This document shows positions 1 to 6,089 of a stretch of DNA of 13,708 bases, piece by piece. Origin of the DNA: UBA8752 sp965659115 (GTDB taxonomy: Bacteria > Bacteroidota > Bacteroidia > Flavobacteriales_D > Sanyastnellaceae). The stretch's first letter is position 1. Every line of letters begins with the position of its first letter. Where the stretch lies: assembly GCA_965659115.1 (NCBI GenBank), contig CBFHUP010000061.1, positions 1-13,708 of the forward strand. The letters run 5' to 3'. A program made the position numbers and the translations under genes. A model generated the notes under the pieces. The model was not told where the DNA came from, searched no databases, and saw only the letters and a program-made list of their open reading frames with translations.

Positions 1-1
1 C

Positions 2-1189
2 TCCACAGCTTGGGTTCTGTATGACGCACCGAGGGACGGACAGTGGATGGGACACCTGTTGGGCGTCCATCCTGAGCTTGGCATTGTCGCCGAGTTTGAC
101 CTCGAAAGCACAGGCGCGGTGACCACCTGCGGGTTGGTGCCAGCTGGAGGGGAAACCTTTATCGCCGTCGGACACCGGGAAGACAATGCGGTGCCCTCCT
201 CCATGGCCACTGGGCTGATGGTCGGATTGTGGACGGGAGATGCAACGCCACCGGGTTGGGCACCCCTCCCGGGCACGGAAGGCATGAAAGCCATAGGTGC
301 AGATTGGCACAACGACACCTTGTACGTCGCCGTCCACCGCAGTGAGGTACCCGAAGCCCCGGCAGCGGTGTTGTTGGTGACCGCCGACAACGGTAATCCT
401 GCAGTGGCAGGGGTGGCCCCCATTGCGGACCCCGCGGTGACGCTGTCCGGCATCACCGCTGGCCCGCAGGGCGTGGCATGGTCAGGCACTGTGCAGTCAG
501 ACGACGGCAGTTTGGATGCCCTCTACGGGAAGCTCGAGGTTGGCGCTGATGCCGGTACCAGCGACACTTGGTCCCATGCGTGGATCGTGGAAACGGCCAG
601 CGATGAGGACCGGCCCGGGCGCGCCATCCTGTGGACAGGGGTCATCCTCCAATGCGCAGGCCACATCACCACCGAAGGCGAAGAAGGCTCCGGGGGCATG
701 GTACAGCGCAGGTTTGGTGAAACGGGAGCCTGGTTCGGGGTCCACATTTTTGGGGGCAACGGGGATGAAGACGTGCGGGCTTTGGCCCGAGACGGTCAAG
801 GACGTCTGTATGTGGCAGGATCGAGCAGCAGCTGGACCACATTAAATGCCGGCAATGGCAGCAGCGATGCCGTTCTGTTCCGCACCACCTCCTTTGAGCT
901 TACCCCTGATTTTGGATATGGTGAAGCAGCGTCTGTGCTGCCTGTCGACTTGACTTTTGTCGGCATTGAGGGTTTGGAGCCCGCTTCACCCCGTCAGGTC
1001 ACAGCGGTCCGCAGCGGCAGCCCCATGCCTGTGGTGCCCGGCGAAGATTGGAGGTTGTACGATGCCTCTGGGGCACTCGTGGCCCGAGGGTCCGGCGCGG
1101 CGCCCATCCCCAAATCCACAGGCCTTTTGCGCTTGAATTCAGAGGGCTTGGATGGCCCTGCTGACCGGTGGATTTGGGTGCTGGATTGA
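2..1189 (+). CDS. Secreted SBBP/beta-propeller-type protein with T9SS-like C-terminus (5' partial)
   Basis: The reading frame is open to the left edge of the window, so the start and any signal peptide lie outside; 395 residues are visible. The sequence is rich in short beta-strand units with Gly, Asp and Trp. A stretch near 745-845 (GGNGDEDVRALARDGQGRLY, then VAGSSSSW) resembles SBBP repeats, a class of seven-bladed-propeller-like repeats in bacterial exoproteins. The last 75 or so residues (including DWRLYDASGALVARG and ending WIWVLD) resemble a T9SS type A sorting domain, which directs export across the outer membrane and surface attachment in Bacteroidota. No catalytic motif is visible. 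It ends 14 bases before the upstream element of the tRNA promoter. Family level is moderately sure; substrate and role are unknown. Confidence 0.75.
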   Translation, partial: STAWVLYDAPRDGQWMGHLLGVHPELGIVAEFDLESTGAVTTCGLVPAGGETFIAVGHREDNAVPSSMATGLMVGLWTGDATPPGWAPLPGTEGMKAIGADWHNDTLYVAVHRSEVPEAPAAVLLVTADNGNPAVAGVAPIADPAVTLSGITAGPQGVAWSGTVQSDDGSLDALYGKLEVGADAGTSDTWSHAWIVETASDEDRPGRAILWTGVILQCAGHITTEGEEGSGGMVQRRFGETGAWFGVHIFGGNGDEDVRALARDGQGRLYVAGSSSSWTTLNAGNGSSDAVLFRTTSFELTPDFGYGEAASVLPVDLTFVGIEGLEPASPRQVTAVRSGSPMPVVPGEDWRLYDASGALVARGSGAAPIPKSTGLLRLNSEGLDGPADRWIWVLD

Positions 1190-1202
1190 CCTTCAAAGCA
1201 GG

Positions 1203-1233
1203 GTTGGAGGTACCGATGAACCGACTATATTTG
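1203..1233 (+). promoter_or_regulatory. Bacteroidota-type promoter for the tRNA genes
   Basis: TATATTTG at 1226-1233 matches the Bacteroidota -7 consensus TAnnTTTG exactly. GTTG at 1203-1206 sits 19 bases upstream, where the -33 element (TTG/TTTG) is expected. Transcription would start near 1240, giving a leader of about 35 bases before tRNA-Ala. Confidence 0.7.
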
Positions 1234-1274
1234 CGCTCCTGCTTCCGAAGGGAGGACAGGTTTTACAAAGTAGA

Positions 1275-1348
<74 letters not shown>

Positions 1349-1359
1349 CAACAACCGGA

Positions 1360-1387
1360 CGGTGCGCTCCCCGCGCACCGTTTTTTT
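1360..1387 (+). terminator. Terminator-like hairpin between tRNA-Ala and tRNA-Arg
   Basis: CGGTGCGC (1360-1367), loop TCCCC, GCGCACCG (1373-1380) form a perfect 8-bp stem, followed at once by seven T residues (1381-1387). This is a textbook Rho-independent terminator, yet tRNA-Arg begins only two bases after the T run. It may partly terminate, leaving tRNA-Arg to read-through, or act as a processing signal. Confidence 0.75.
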
Positions 1388-1389
1388 CT

Positions 1390-1464
1390 GGCTCCGTAGT
1401 TCAATGGATAGAATAAGGGTTTCCGGTACCCTCGATGCAGGTTCGATTCCCGCCGGAGCTACCA
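1390..1464 (+). tRNA. tRNA-Arg (anticodon CCG), 3' end used as integration site
   Basis: Acceptor GGCTCCG/CGGAGCT closes with a G1-U72 pair. The D stem is GTTC/GAAT, and the anticodon stem AGGGT/ACCCT encloses TTCCGGT, giving anticodon CCG for CGG arginine codons. CCA is encoded (1462-1464). The T stem GCAGG/CCCGC has an A-C mismatch at its middle pair; the loop TTCGATT is normal. The last 16 bases of the tRNA through A1461, CCA and one more base form the left copy of a 20-bp direct repeat found again at 4650-4669, so the gene was reconstituted by the inserted element. No separate promoter fits in the gap after tRNA-Ala, unless it lies inside that gene. Confidence 0.93.
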
Positions 1465-1465
1465 C
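1446..1465 (+). repeat. Left attachment site (attL), 20-bp direct repeat in tRNA-Arg
   Basis: ATTCCCGCCGGAGCTACCAC overlaps the end of the T loop, the 3' T-stem strand, the 3' acceptor strand and CCA of tRNA-Arg. It is identical to 4650-4669. Identity stops on both sides (G before and C after here; T and A at the right copy). Confidence 0.88.
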
Positions 1466-1469
1466 CATC

Positions 1470-1511
1470 AAATCCAAGTGCACTGATCATCAGTCACTTG
1501 GATTTTTGTTT
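1470..1511 (+). terminator. Terminator downstream of tRNA-Arg, supplied by the island
   Basis: AAATCCAAGTG (1470-1480) pairs with CACTTGGATTT (1495-1505). The stem continues, after a single bulged C, with ACTGA/TCAGT around a TCA loop, and is followed by TTG and TTTT. The 16-bp interrupted stem lies just inside the left island boundary, so it belongs to the inserted DNA and now ends the tRNA transcript. Confidence 0.7.
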
Positions 1512-1837
1512 TCAGGATTGTTCAAACGACATGTTCAAACAATCTCCCCCGAAAATTCAGAGTTTTAACCCTGTTCTACAGCCTGGCGGTCTATCGCTTT
1601 TAGCCCTCTTCCGGCATACTTGGCCCTGAAAATGAAGCAATCAGCGCATCAAGCTCACCTTCAGATTCGTGAATCTAAATAGTGCTAAGGCTGTCCGAAT
1701 CGATTAATGTGACGTGTTCGACTTAGAGGTTGTGAGGTTAATTCTAGGTAGTGGTGCTTCCGCAGAATGTACGCTGACAAATTGCTTTCTCGAAGGGCGC
1801 AATGACAGATATAACTTATACAATCAAATACTTGCGC
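1512..1837. other. Island left intergenic region with a short palindrome
   Basis: There is no convincing gene in this AT-rich stretch. AGATTC-GT-GAATCT (1663-1676) is a perfect 6-bp inverted repeat with a 2-base spacer, of operator size, about 160 bases upstream of the secreted-protein start. I found no clean TAnnTTTG promoter element. Short open frames here lack family resemblance. Confidence 0.4.
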
Positions 1838-3343
1838 ATGCGATTGGTTGTGGTTCTTCTGGTGACGTTTCCTTTTGGCTGTCTATGCCAGCTACCTGCA
1901 CCGTCCATTCTTATAGATCCTGATTCAGGCCCATTGCAAGGATTTGGTGCGGAGGTGGTCACTTGTGCAGGTGCCATGGCTGTGTGGTCGTTCAACGAGG
2001 ACACCTATGATGGTAAGCTGAGCTTCTTCGTCCAAGGTGACTCCTTGACTTTTGATTTGGACACAGCTTGGGTATGGGATTACATCAGACACCCTCATGG
2101 ATTTGTGTCCTTGGATTCCACAATAGTGTTTCGCAGTCGATATATGAATAGTGTATGGGGCGATAGAAACAAGTACATCCACTTATTCGAGAAGTTGGAT
2201 GGCAATTGGATTTACAACTACGTGGATGCGGACTCCTTTTTTGGAGGGCAAATGAACATTGGTACAGTGGAGCTGACAAAGCACGGGGCTTTCGTCAGTA
2301 CCAGTCGAAATTTTTGTGGTTACAATCAATCAGAGTGGTACCAAGTTTTGGACTTTCAACTGGAGAACGGGTTCAATGGCCCCTTCTGTAACGTGATTTA
2401 CTCAGGAAGCAAAGTGCACGGAGTTGGTGACCGAGTGTTCCTGACTAAGAACAATGATGATCGTATCTACGAACTGCAGTTTGATGAGGACGAAAATTTC
2501 ACGGAGACCATTTTCTTTGATCAAGACTTCGGGCAGTATCAGAACGGTAATTGGACCGATGTATTCCAGTTAGACTCGCTATTCTTCTGCGTCATGGATG
2601 GTTTTCAGGACTATTACCAGGGGCCCGAGGTAGTGACTACGACCCTAATTCAGGTTTTTGAAGAGTCCAATGGTGCCGTAACCGAGGTTTATTCCTTTAA
2701 TCTATCGGAATTGTTGGGGTTAGCCGATCTCTCCTTCGACAACATCTATGTAGATGATGAGGGTTTCATAGCTACTGATGATATTCTACTCCGATTTATT
2801 GATGGTGAATTGGAGTTGATTGGTGAGATCAGCCCATTCCCTACCGATGGCTTTGCAGTGGATTACAGTTCTGTGGGATTGATAGGGAATTCTGTGGTTC
2901 AAGGTGTGCCATCTGGAAATACAGCTGGTTTTGGTGCTGGAGAAGTCTTCATTTATGACAAGCTTCCTTCTGCTCCATCATTTGGTTGCCTTGATGAAGT
3001 AGCGTGCAATTATTCTGAGGCAGAATATGGTGGAGTACCATGCAGTTATCCGTCAGATATTTTTGACTGTGACGGAAACTGTGTCTCAGATTTTAATGGT
3101 GACGGCATTTGCGATCAGTTTGATGCCGAAATGTTTGACTACCTAGACGGTTATACAGATGGTTTGAATGCAGGAATTGAATTGGCTGGTGCTGGCATGT
3201 GCGGCCCAGGTACATATTGGGATGAGGTATATGGTCTTTGCCTTCCGATTCCGACCTGCCACGGTGATTTGAACGATGATGGCTACAGGGGTATAGGTGA
3301 CTTATTGAACCTGTTGAGTGTTCTAGGGACCCTATGTAACTAG
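1838..3343 (+). CDS. Secreted protein with ACNY-type Cys-rich repeat and dockerin/EF-hand-like C-terminus (island cargo)
   Basis: From the ATG at 1838 the 501-residue product begins with a hydrophobic signal peptide (MRLVVVLLVTFPFGCLCQ). An upstream in-frame ATG at 1802 would add 12 residues before it, so 1838 is preferred. Residues 30-375 are aromatic- and Asp-rich beta-strand-like sequence of unknown function, perhaps a propeller. Next comes GCLDEVACNYSEAEYGG, the ACNY repeat seen at the ends of Flavobacteriales exoproteins. Two Asp-rich loops follow (DFNGDGICD and DLNDDGYRGIGDLL), like calcium-binding EF-hand or dockerin type 3 units. It lacks a classical T9SS type A tail. Codons are AT-richer than in flanking genes, consistent with transfer. 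It is the largest island gene; no enzyme motif is seen. Confidence 0.8.
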   Translation: MRLVVVLLVTFPFGCLCQLPAPSILIDPDSGPLQGFGAEVVTCAGAMAVWSFNEDTYDGKLSFFVQGDSLTFDLDTAWVWDYIRHPHGFVSLDSTIVFRSRYMNSVWGDRNKYIHLFEKLDGNWIYNYVDADSFFGGQMNIGTVELTKHGAFVSTSRNFCGYNQSEWYQVLDFQLENGFNGPFCNVIYSGSKVHGVGDRVFLTKNNDDRIYELQFDEDENFTETIFFDQDFGQYQNGNWTDVFQLDSLFFCVMDGFQDYYQGPEVVTTTLIQVFEESNGAVTEVYSFNLSELLGLADLSFDNIYVDDEGFIATDDILLRFIDGELELIGEISPFPTDGFAVDYSSVGLIGNSVVQGVPSGNTAGFGAGEVFIYDKLPSAPSFGCLDEVACNYSEAEYGGVPCSYPSDIFDCDGNCVSDFNGDGICDQFDAEMFDYLDGYTDGLNAGIELAGAGMCGPGTYWDEVYGLCLPIPTCHGDLNDDGYRGIGDLLNLLSVLGTLCN

Positions 3344-3922
3344 CATTTAACTGATGGGGTGGCAGTGACTACATAAGTTCTCGGAATGCTTGTTTGGGGC
3401 GATAGTTGGGAGAGGTGAATTGCGAATGCCTGAATATTTCGGTGCCGGTGTTGTAGCTAGAGAGAAGCGCCTTAATTACAGCGTCAATTGAGGTTATTGC
3501 TTTTGCCGTCAGGAAGACTTGACTTTTGAGTCTTTTGCCTGTATTTATTGGTAGTCACGGGAAGGCTAAAGACGGTTGGCGTGGCGAATTCAAGTGGTTA
3601 CCAACCGGGGAGGACAAAGCCACACACCAGCACGAAGTCGGAAGGTGGTCCTGATGGAGAGTGAGCTCCGATAAGTTGCCGACAGACATCAGCTTTCACT
3701 GACGCTGATGGACCCGCTCGATCTAACAGGGATGGGTGAGGATGTGTCAACTGCGACTCAAGCAGGGGGCATCACTCACGCTCCCAACTCATCAACAGAG
3801 GGTTTGGCTTTTCGGATGCTCACATTCTTAAGAGCAGACTGCTAATGGTTGACAATAAATGAAGCAGAGGGGTGAGGTCGTGCAAATAGAGGCCATTGTT
3901 CCCGAAGTCTTTAATGGCTATG
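3344..3922. other. 579-bp island gap with a GC-richer block of possible RNA stems
   Basis: No convincing gene is present. Between about 3573 and 3786 the sequence is GC-richer than the rest of the island and holds several complementary segments: CGGTTGG (3573-3579) with CCAACCG (3601-3607); GTCGG (3637-3641) with CCGAC (3679-3683); CATCAGC (3687-3693) with GCTGATG (3704-3710); and GTGAGGATG (3736-3744) with CATC-A-CTCAC (3770-3779, one bulge). These could be a structured RNA or chance. Two short open frames (3523-3654 without ATG, and 3708-3845) could instead be debris of a broken gene. Confidence 0.35.
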
Positions 3923-4474
3923 CTAGGAAGCGTATTTCGACCGGTTTTTATCCACCAATCTTTCCGGAATGTGCTCTGTTTCCAATTCGTTTGATGGCAA
4001 CACATCGAAAATTTGATGGCTGTTGGATAAGACAAACTTGTGTATTGTCAGATGGGTGTGGACGAAGTACTTGGTTCGAGATAGAAGGTCAATTGAAGCA
4101 GGGGCAAAACAATATTCCGTTTCGTCTAATAACCACATGATGTAGCCAGGCTCCCCCCGGTAAGTGTGGATGTACGTCACTTGCTTTTCTCCAAAGGCTA
4201 AATTCAAATCATACTCGCCAATCAACTTTCGAAACTCTCCGATTCTAACGTCCGTGGATAATGGCCAGGGGAACAAGGTCCGATCAATCTTGACCTTGAG
4301 CAGGGCATTAAGCAGGGGTATTTTCTGGTCTTGGCATGAGACTTCTTTATTCAAGATTTCAGCAGCGAGTTCTGGGTCAACATGACCTGGAGCTCCAGTC
4401 CATATATCAAAAGGGCTGATGCCTGCATACTTGCCAAATTTCATGGGAGTATGGATGTTCAAGACATGAGGCAT
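3923..4474 (-). CDS. Hypothetical protein with exonuclease X C-terminal-like motifs (island cargo)
   Basis: This is a 183-residue protein convergent with the secreted-protein gene. I do not recognise the whole protein. Near the N-terminus it has MKFGKYAGISPFDIWTG, and near residue 107 GEPGYIMWLLDETEYCF. Together these resemble the two halves of the small domain at the C-terminus of exodeoxyribonuclease X and some DnaQ-like proteins (FGKYKG ... DPGYLxWLL). Here about 90 residues separate the halves, much more than usual, and no DEDD exonuclease catalytic domain is present. An internal ATG at 4444 (MKFGKY) is an alternative start. The low GC matches the island. A nucleic-acid-related role is inference only; a different small family is quite possible. 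Confidence 0.55.
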   Translation of the reverse strand: MPHVLNIHTPMKFGKYAGISPFDIWTGAPGHVDPELAAEILNKEVSCQDQKIPLLNALLKVKIDRTLFPWPLSTDVRIGEFRKLIGEYDLNLAFGEKQVTYIHTYRGEPGYIMWLLDETEYCFAPASIDLLSRTKYFVHTHLTIHKFVLSNSHQIFDVLPSNELETEHIPERLVDKNRSKYAS

Positions 4475-4649
4475 GCTGGTGCTTTTTAGAGTTTGTCCGT
4501 CCGCGGCGGGGGAGTCACGGGGATTCTATCTTAAAATCACCATATCCTCCTAGATTACTGTCCCAAGACACAAATTACTCATTAGGTGGTTTCAAGAGTT
4601 AAGGAGCTCAGTTGGATGATTGCCGAAGTTGAGTTTTGAATATTGGGGT
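4475..4649. other. Right end of the island, non-coding
   Basis: No gene is seen. It should contain the upstream region of the reverse-strand gene starting at 4474 and, if the element is a tyrosine-recombinase island, the arm sites next to the right attachment site. I found no convincing repeated arm sites by eye. Confidence 0.3.
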
Positions 4650-4669
4650 ATTCCCGCCGGAGCTACCAC
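4650..4669 (+). repeat. Right attachment site (attR), displaced tRNA-Arg 3' end
   Basis: This is an exact copy of the 20 bases at 1446-1465. No tRNA can be folded from the sequence to its left, so it is an orphan tRNA 3' end displaced by integration, marking the island's right boundary. Confidence 0.88.
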
Positions 4670-4693
4670 AGGATGACATCCGATGTACAATGC

Positions 4694-4719
4694 AGGCCCG
4701 CTTTTATAGCGGGCCTTTT
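4694..4719 (+). terminator. Rho-independent terminator, probably the original tRNA-Arg terminator
   Basis: AGGCCCGC (4694-4701), loop TTTTATA, GCGGGCCT (4709-4716), then TTT. It lies 25 bases after the displaced tRNA end at attR. Removing the island places it directly behind tRNA-Arg, where a tRNA terminator is expected. Confidence 0.8.
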
Positions 4720-4740
4720 CATGGGGCTTAATTTGGCGGT

Positions 4741-5139
4741 ATGCCAAAAACAGTATTCTGGGCACTGCTGGCGTTCATGCTTCCGGCTTGCACCCCCATC
4801 AATGAAAATGTGGTCGGCACATTCTATCTCGATGAAGCATCCAGCTGCAGCAATTGCGCGGAGCGCGGTCCCCGGGCCATGACCTTTAGGGCAGTCGAGA
4901 ATGAGCAGGCCTCGTTTCGCTACCGCTTTGACTTTGAGGATGGAGAAGGCCATGCAGGTGCCTATCAGTTCGTAGCCACGGATTCGACAGATGTGAGCCT
5001 CACGCTGTACCCCGACAGTTCGGGAGCGTTTCACCAAGACCTGCTCGGCGAAGTCATCCTGACCCAATACACGTACCGGGCCAGTGTGATGCGGGAGTCC
5101 TGTGGTGGACTGTTCAAGCAATGCAAGTGGAGACCATGA
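4741..5139 (+). CDS. Small predicted lipoprotein
   Basis: The product is 132 residues. The N-terminus has a Lys, a hydrophobic core and a lipobox-like LPAC with Cys17 as the predicted lipidated residue, so it is probably anchored to a membrane facing the periplasm. The mature part has a CSNC pair (Cys36, Cys39) and two more Cys near the C-terminus (121 and 128), plus alternating strand-like segments; I do not recognise the family. Its stop overlaps the start of the MBL-fold gene (ATGA at 5136-5139), so the two are probably translationally coupled and may act together. Only 21 bases separate the ATG from the preceding terminator. TTAATTTG at 4728-4735 is a 7/8 match to a -7 element, which would give an almost leaderless transcript. 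Confidence 0.75.
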   Translation: MPKTVFWALLAFMLPACTPINENVVGTFYLDEASSCSNCAERGPRAMTFRAVENEQASFRYRFDFEDGEGHAGAYQFVATDSTDVSLTLYPDSSGAFHQDLLGEVILTQYTYRASVMRESCGGLFKQCKWRP

Positions 5140-6089
5140 AGAGCCAACGGTCATTGAACCCGGCACTTCTCGCCGTTTTGCTGCTGCTCTTGGTCGGTTT
5201 GGTGATCCCATCAGAAGACCTGTCCGAGGGGGTCACCCTCACCGTCTTGGGGAACATTCAGGACGGAGGATATCCCCACATTGGCTGCCAAAGGGAGGAT
5301 TGTCGCAACCTGTTTTTGCGTCCTGCTGGCCAGCACCAAGTCGTATGCCTGGGTGTGGTCGATTCGCTGGAGGGCAAGCAGTTTTTGTTCGAAGCCACCC
5401 CTGATGCAGCCAGACAAGCGCACCAGTTGGCGCACCTTCCCGGCGCCCACACAGGCATGCCCGATGGTATTTTCCTGACCCACGCCCATTGGGGCCATTA
5501 CACGGGCATAGGATTGTTGGGGCGAGAAGCCAAAGGGGCAGACGGAGTGCGGGTTTATGCGATGCCCCTGTTGCGAAAGTTCTTGGAGGAGAATGGACCT
5601 TGGAGCCAGCTTGTTGAGCTTGGAAACATAGCGCTCACCTCTCTGTCTGCTGGCAGCGCCATCAACCCCACATCCCGGTTAAAGGTCACCCCGTTTCGGG
5701 TCCCTCACCGCGACGAGTTTTCCGAAACTGTAGGGTACCGGATCTCCGGGCCTCGGCGCAGCGCCCTGTTCATTCCAGACATCGACAAGTGGAGCAAATG
5801 GGACCGGAACCTCAGAACCATGGTCGAAACCGTGGATTATGCGTTCATTGATGGGACCTTCTACGATGGAGAGGAACTGGGGCACAGGGACATGTCAGAA
5901 GTCCCCCATCCCTTTATTGTAGAAAGCCTTGACCTCATGAAAGATTGGCCTGCAGCAGAGCGAAACAAGGTGCACTTCATTCATTTGAACCACACCAACG
6001 CCTTGTTGCAACCCGGGTCAGAGGAGTGCAAGAATGTAGCGCTCGCCGGATGTCACATTGCCCGTTTTGGAGACCGTTACCCCCTCTGA
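5136..6089 (+). CDS. Membrane-anchored PqqB-like MBL-fold hydrolase
   Basis: The product is 317 residues from the ATG at 5136, which has TGGAG upstream and overlaps the lipoprotein stop as ATGA; an ATG at 5121 in the same frame is a poorer choice. A hydrophobic segment (about residues 10-25) is a signal anchor or signal peptide. The mature start (VTLTVLGNIQDGG) and a C-x4-C pair (GCQREDC) resemble the MBL subfamily that includes PqqB. Probable metal-ligand region: HAHWGH (residues 116-121; Asp of the usual HxHxDH is replaced by Gly), VPH (His191), IPDID (Asp215) and HLNH (His286). It likely acts outside the cytoplasm as a hydrolase of unknown substrate. No PQQ biosynthesis genes are nearby, so it is not called PqqB. 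It overlaps the convergent NOS gene by 13 bases. Confidence 0.85.
   Translation: MKSQRSLNPALLAVLLLLLVGLVIPSEDLSEGVTLTVLGNIQDGGYPHIGCQREDCRNLFLRPAGQHQVVCLGVVDSLEGKQFLFEATPDAARQAHQLAHLPGAHTGMPDGIFLTHAHWGHYTGIGLLGREAKGADGVRVYAMPLLRKFLEENGPWSQLVELGNIALTSLSAGSAINPTSRLKVTPFRVPHRDEFSETVGYRISGPRRSALFIPDIDKWSKWDRNLRTMVETVDYAFIDGTFYDGEELGHRDMSEVPHPFIVESLDLMKDWPAAERNKVHFIHLNHTNALLQPGSEECKNVALAGCHIARFGDRYPL

Larger units (their letters stand above)
1446..4669. mobile_element. Small genomic island integrated in the 3' end of tRNA-Arg
   Basis: The island is bounded by the perfect direct repeat ATTCCCGCCGGAGCTACCAC, which is the tRNA-Arg 3' end plus CCA and one base. The repeat copies are 3204 bases apart. 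The interior is AT-richer than both flanks and carries one secreted-protein gene, one reverse-strand gene and long gaps. Integration into a tRNA 3' end with regeneration of the tRNA is the hallmark of tyrosine-recombinase elements. No recombinase gene is visible inside, so the element is probably non-autonomous, decayed or mobilised in trans. Confidence 0.8.

Noticed and set aside
3523..3845. Two short open frames (3523-3654 without ATG; 3708-3845 with ATG) with plausible residues
   Set aside because: They are short, in different frames and match no family I recognise; noted only as possible debris of a broken gene.
3859..4140. Plus-strand open frame of 93 codons in the island
   Set aside because: It overlaps the minus-strand 183-residue gene, which has better motif support and a more natural composition.
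4663..5211. Minus-strand open frame of 182 codons opposite the lipoprotein
   Set aside because: The plus-strand lipoprotein has a signal sequence, lipobox and coupling to the next gene; this frame also crosses the terminator.
5136..6089. Calling the MBL-fold gene pqqB
   Set aside because: There are no other PQQ biosynthesis genes, it has an N-terminal membrane segment, and the Cys motif is C-x4-C; only subfamily resemblance is supported.
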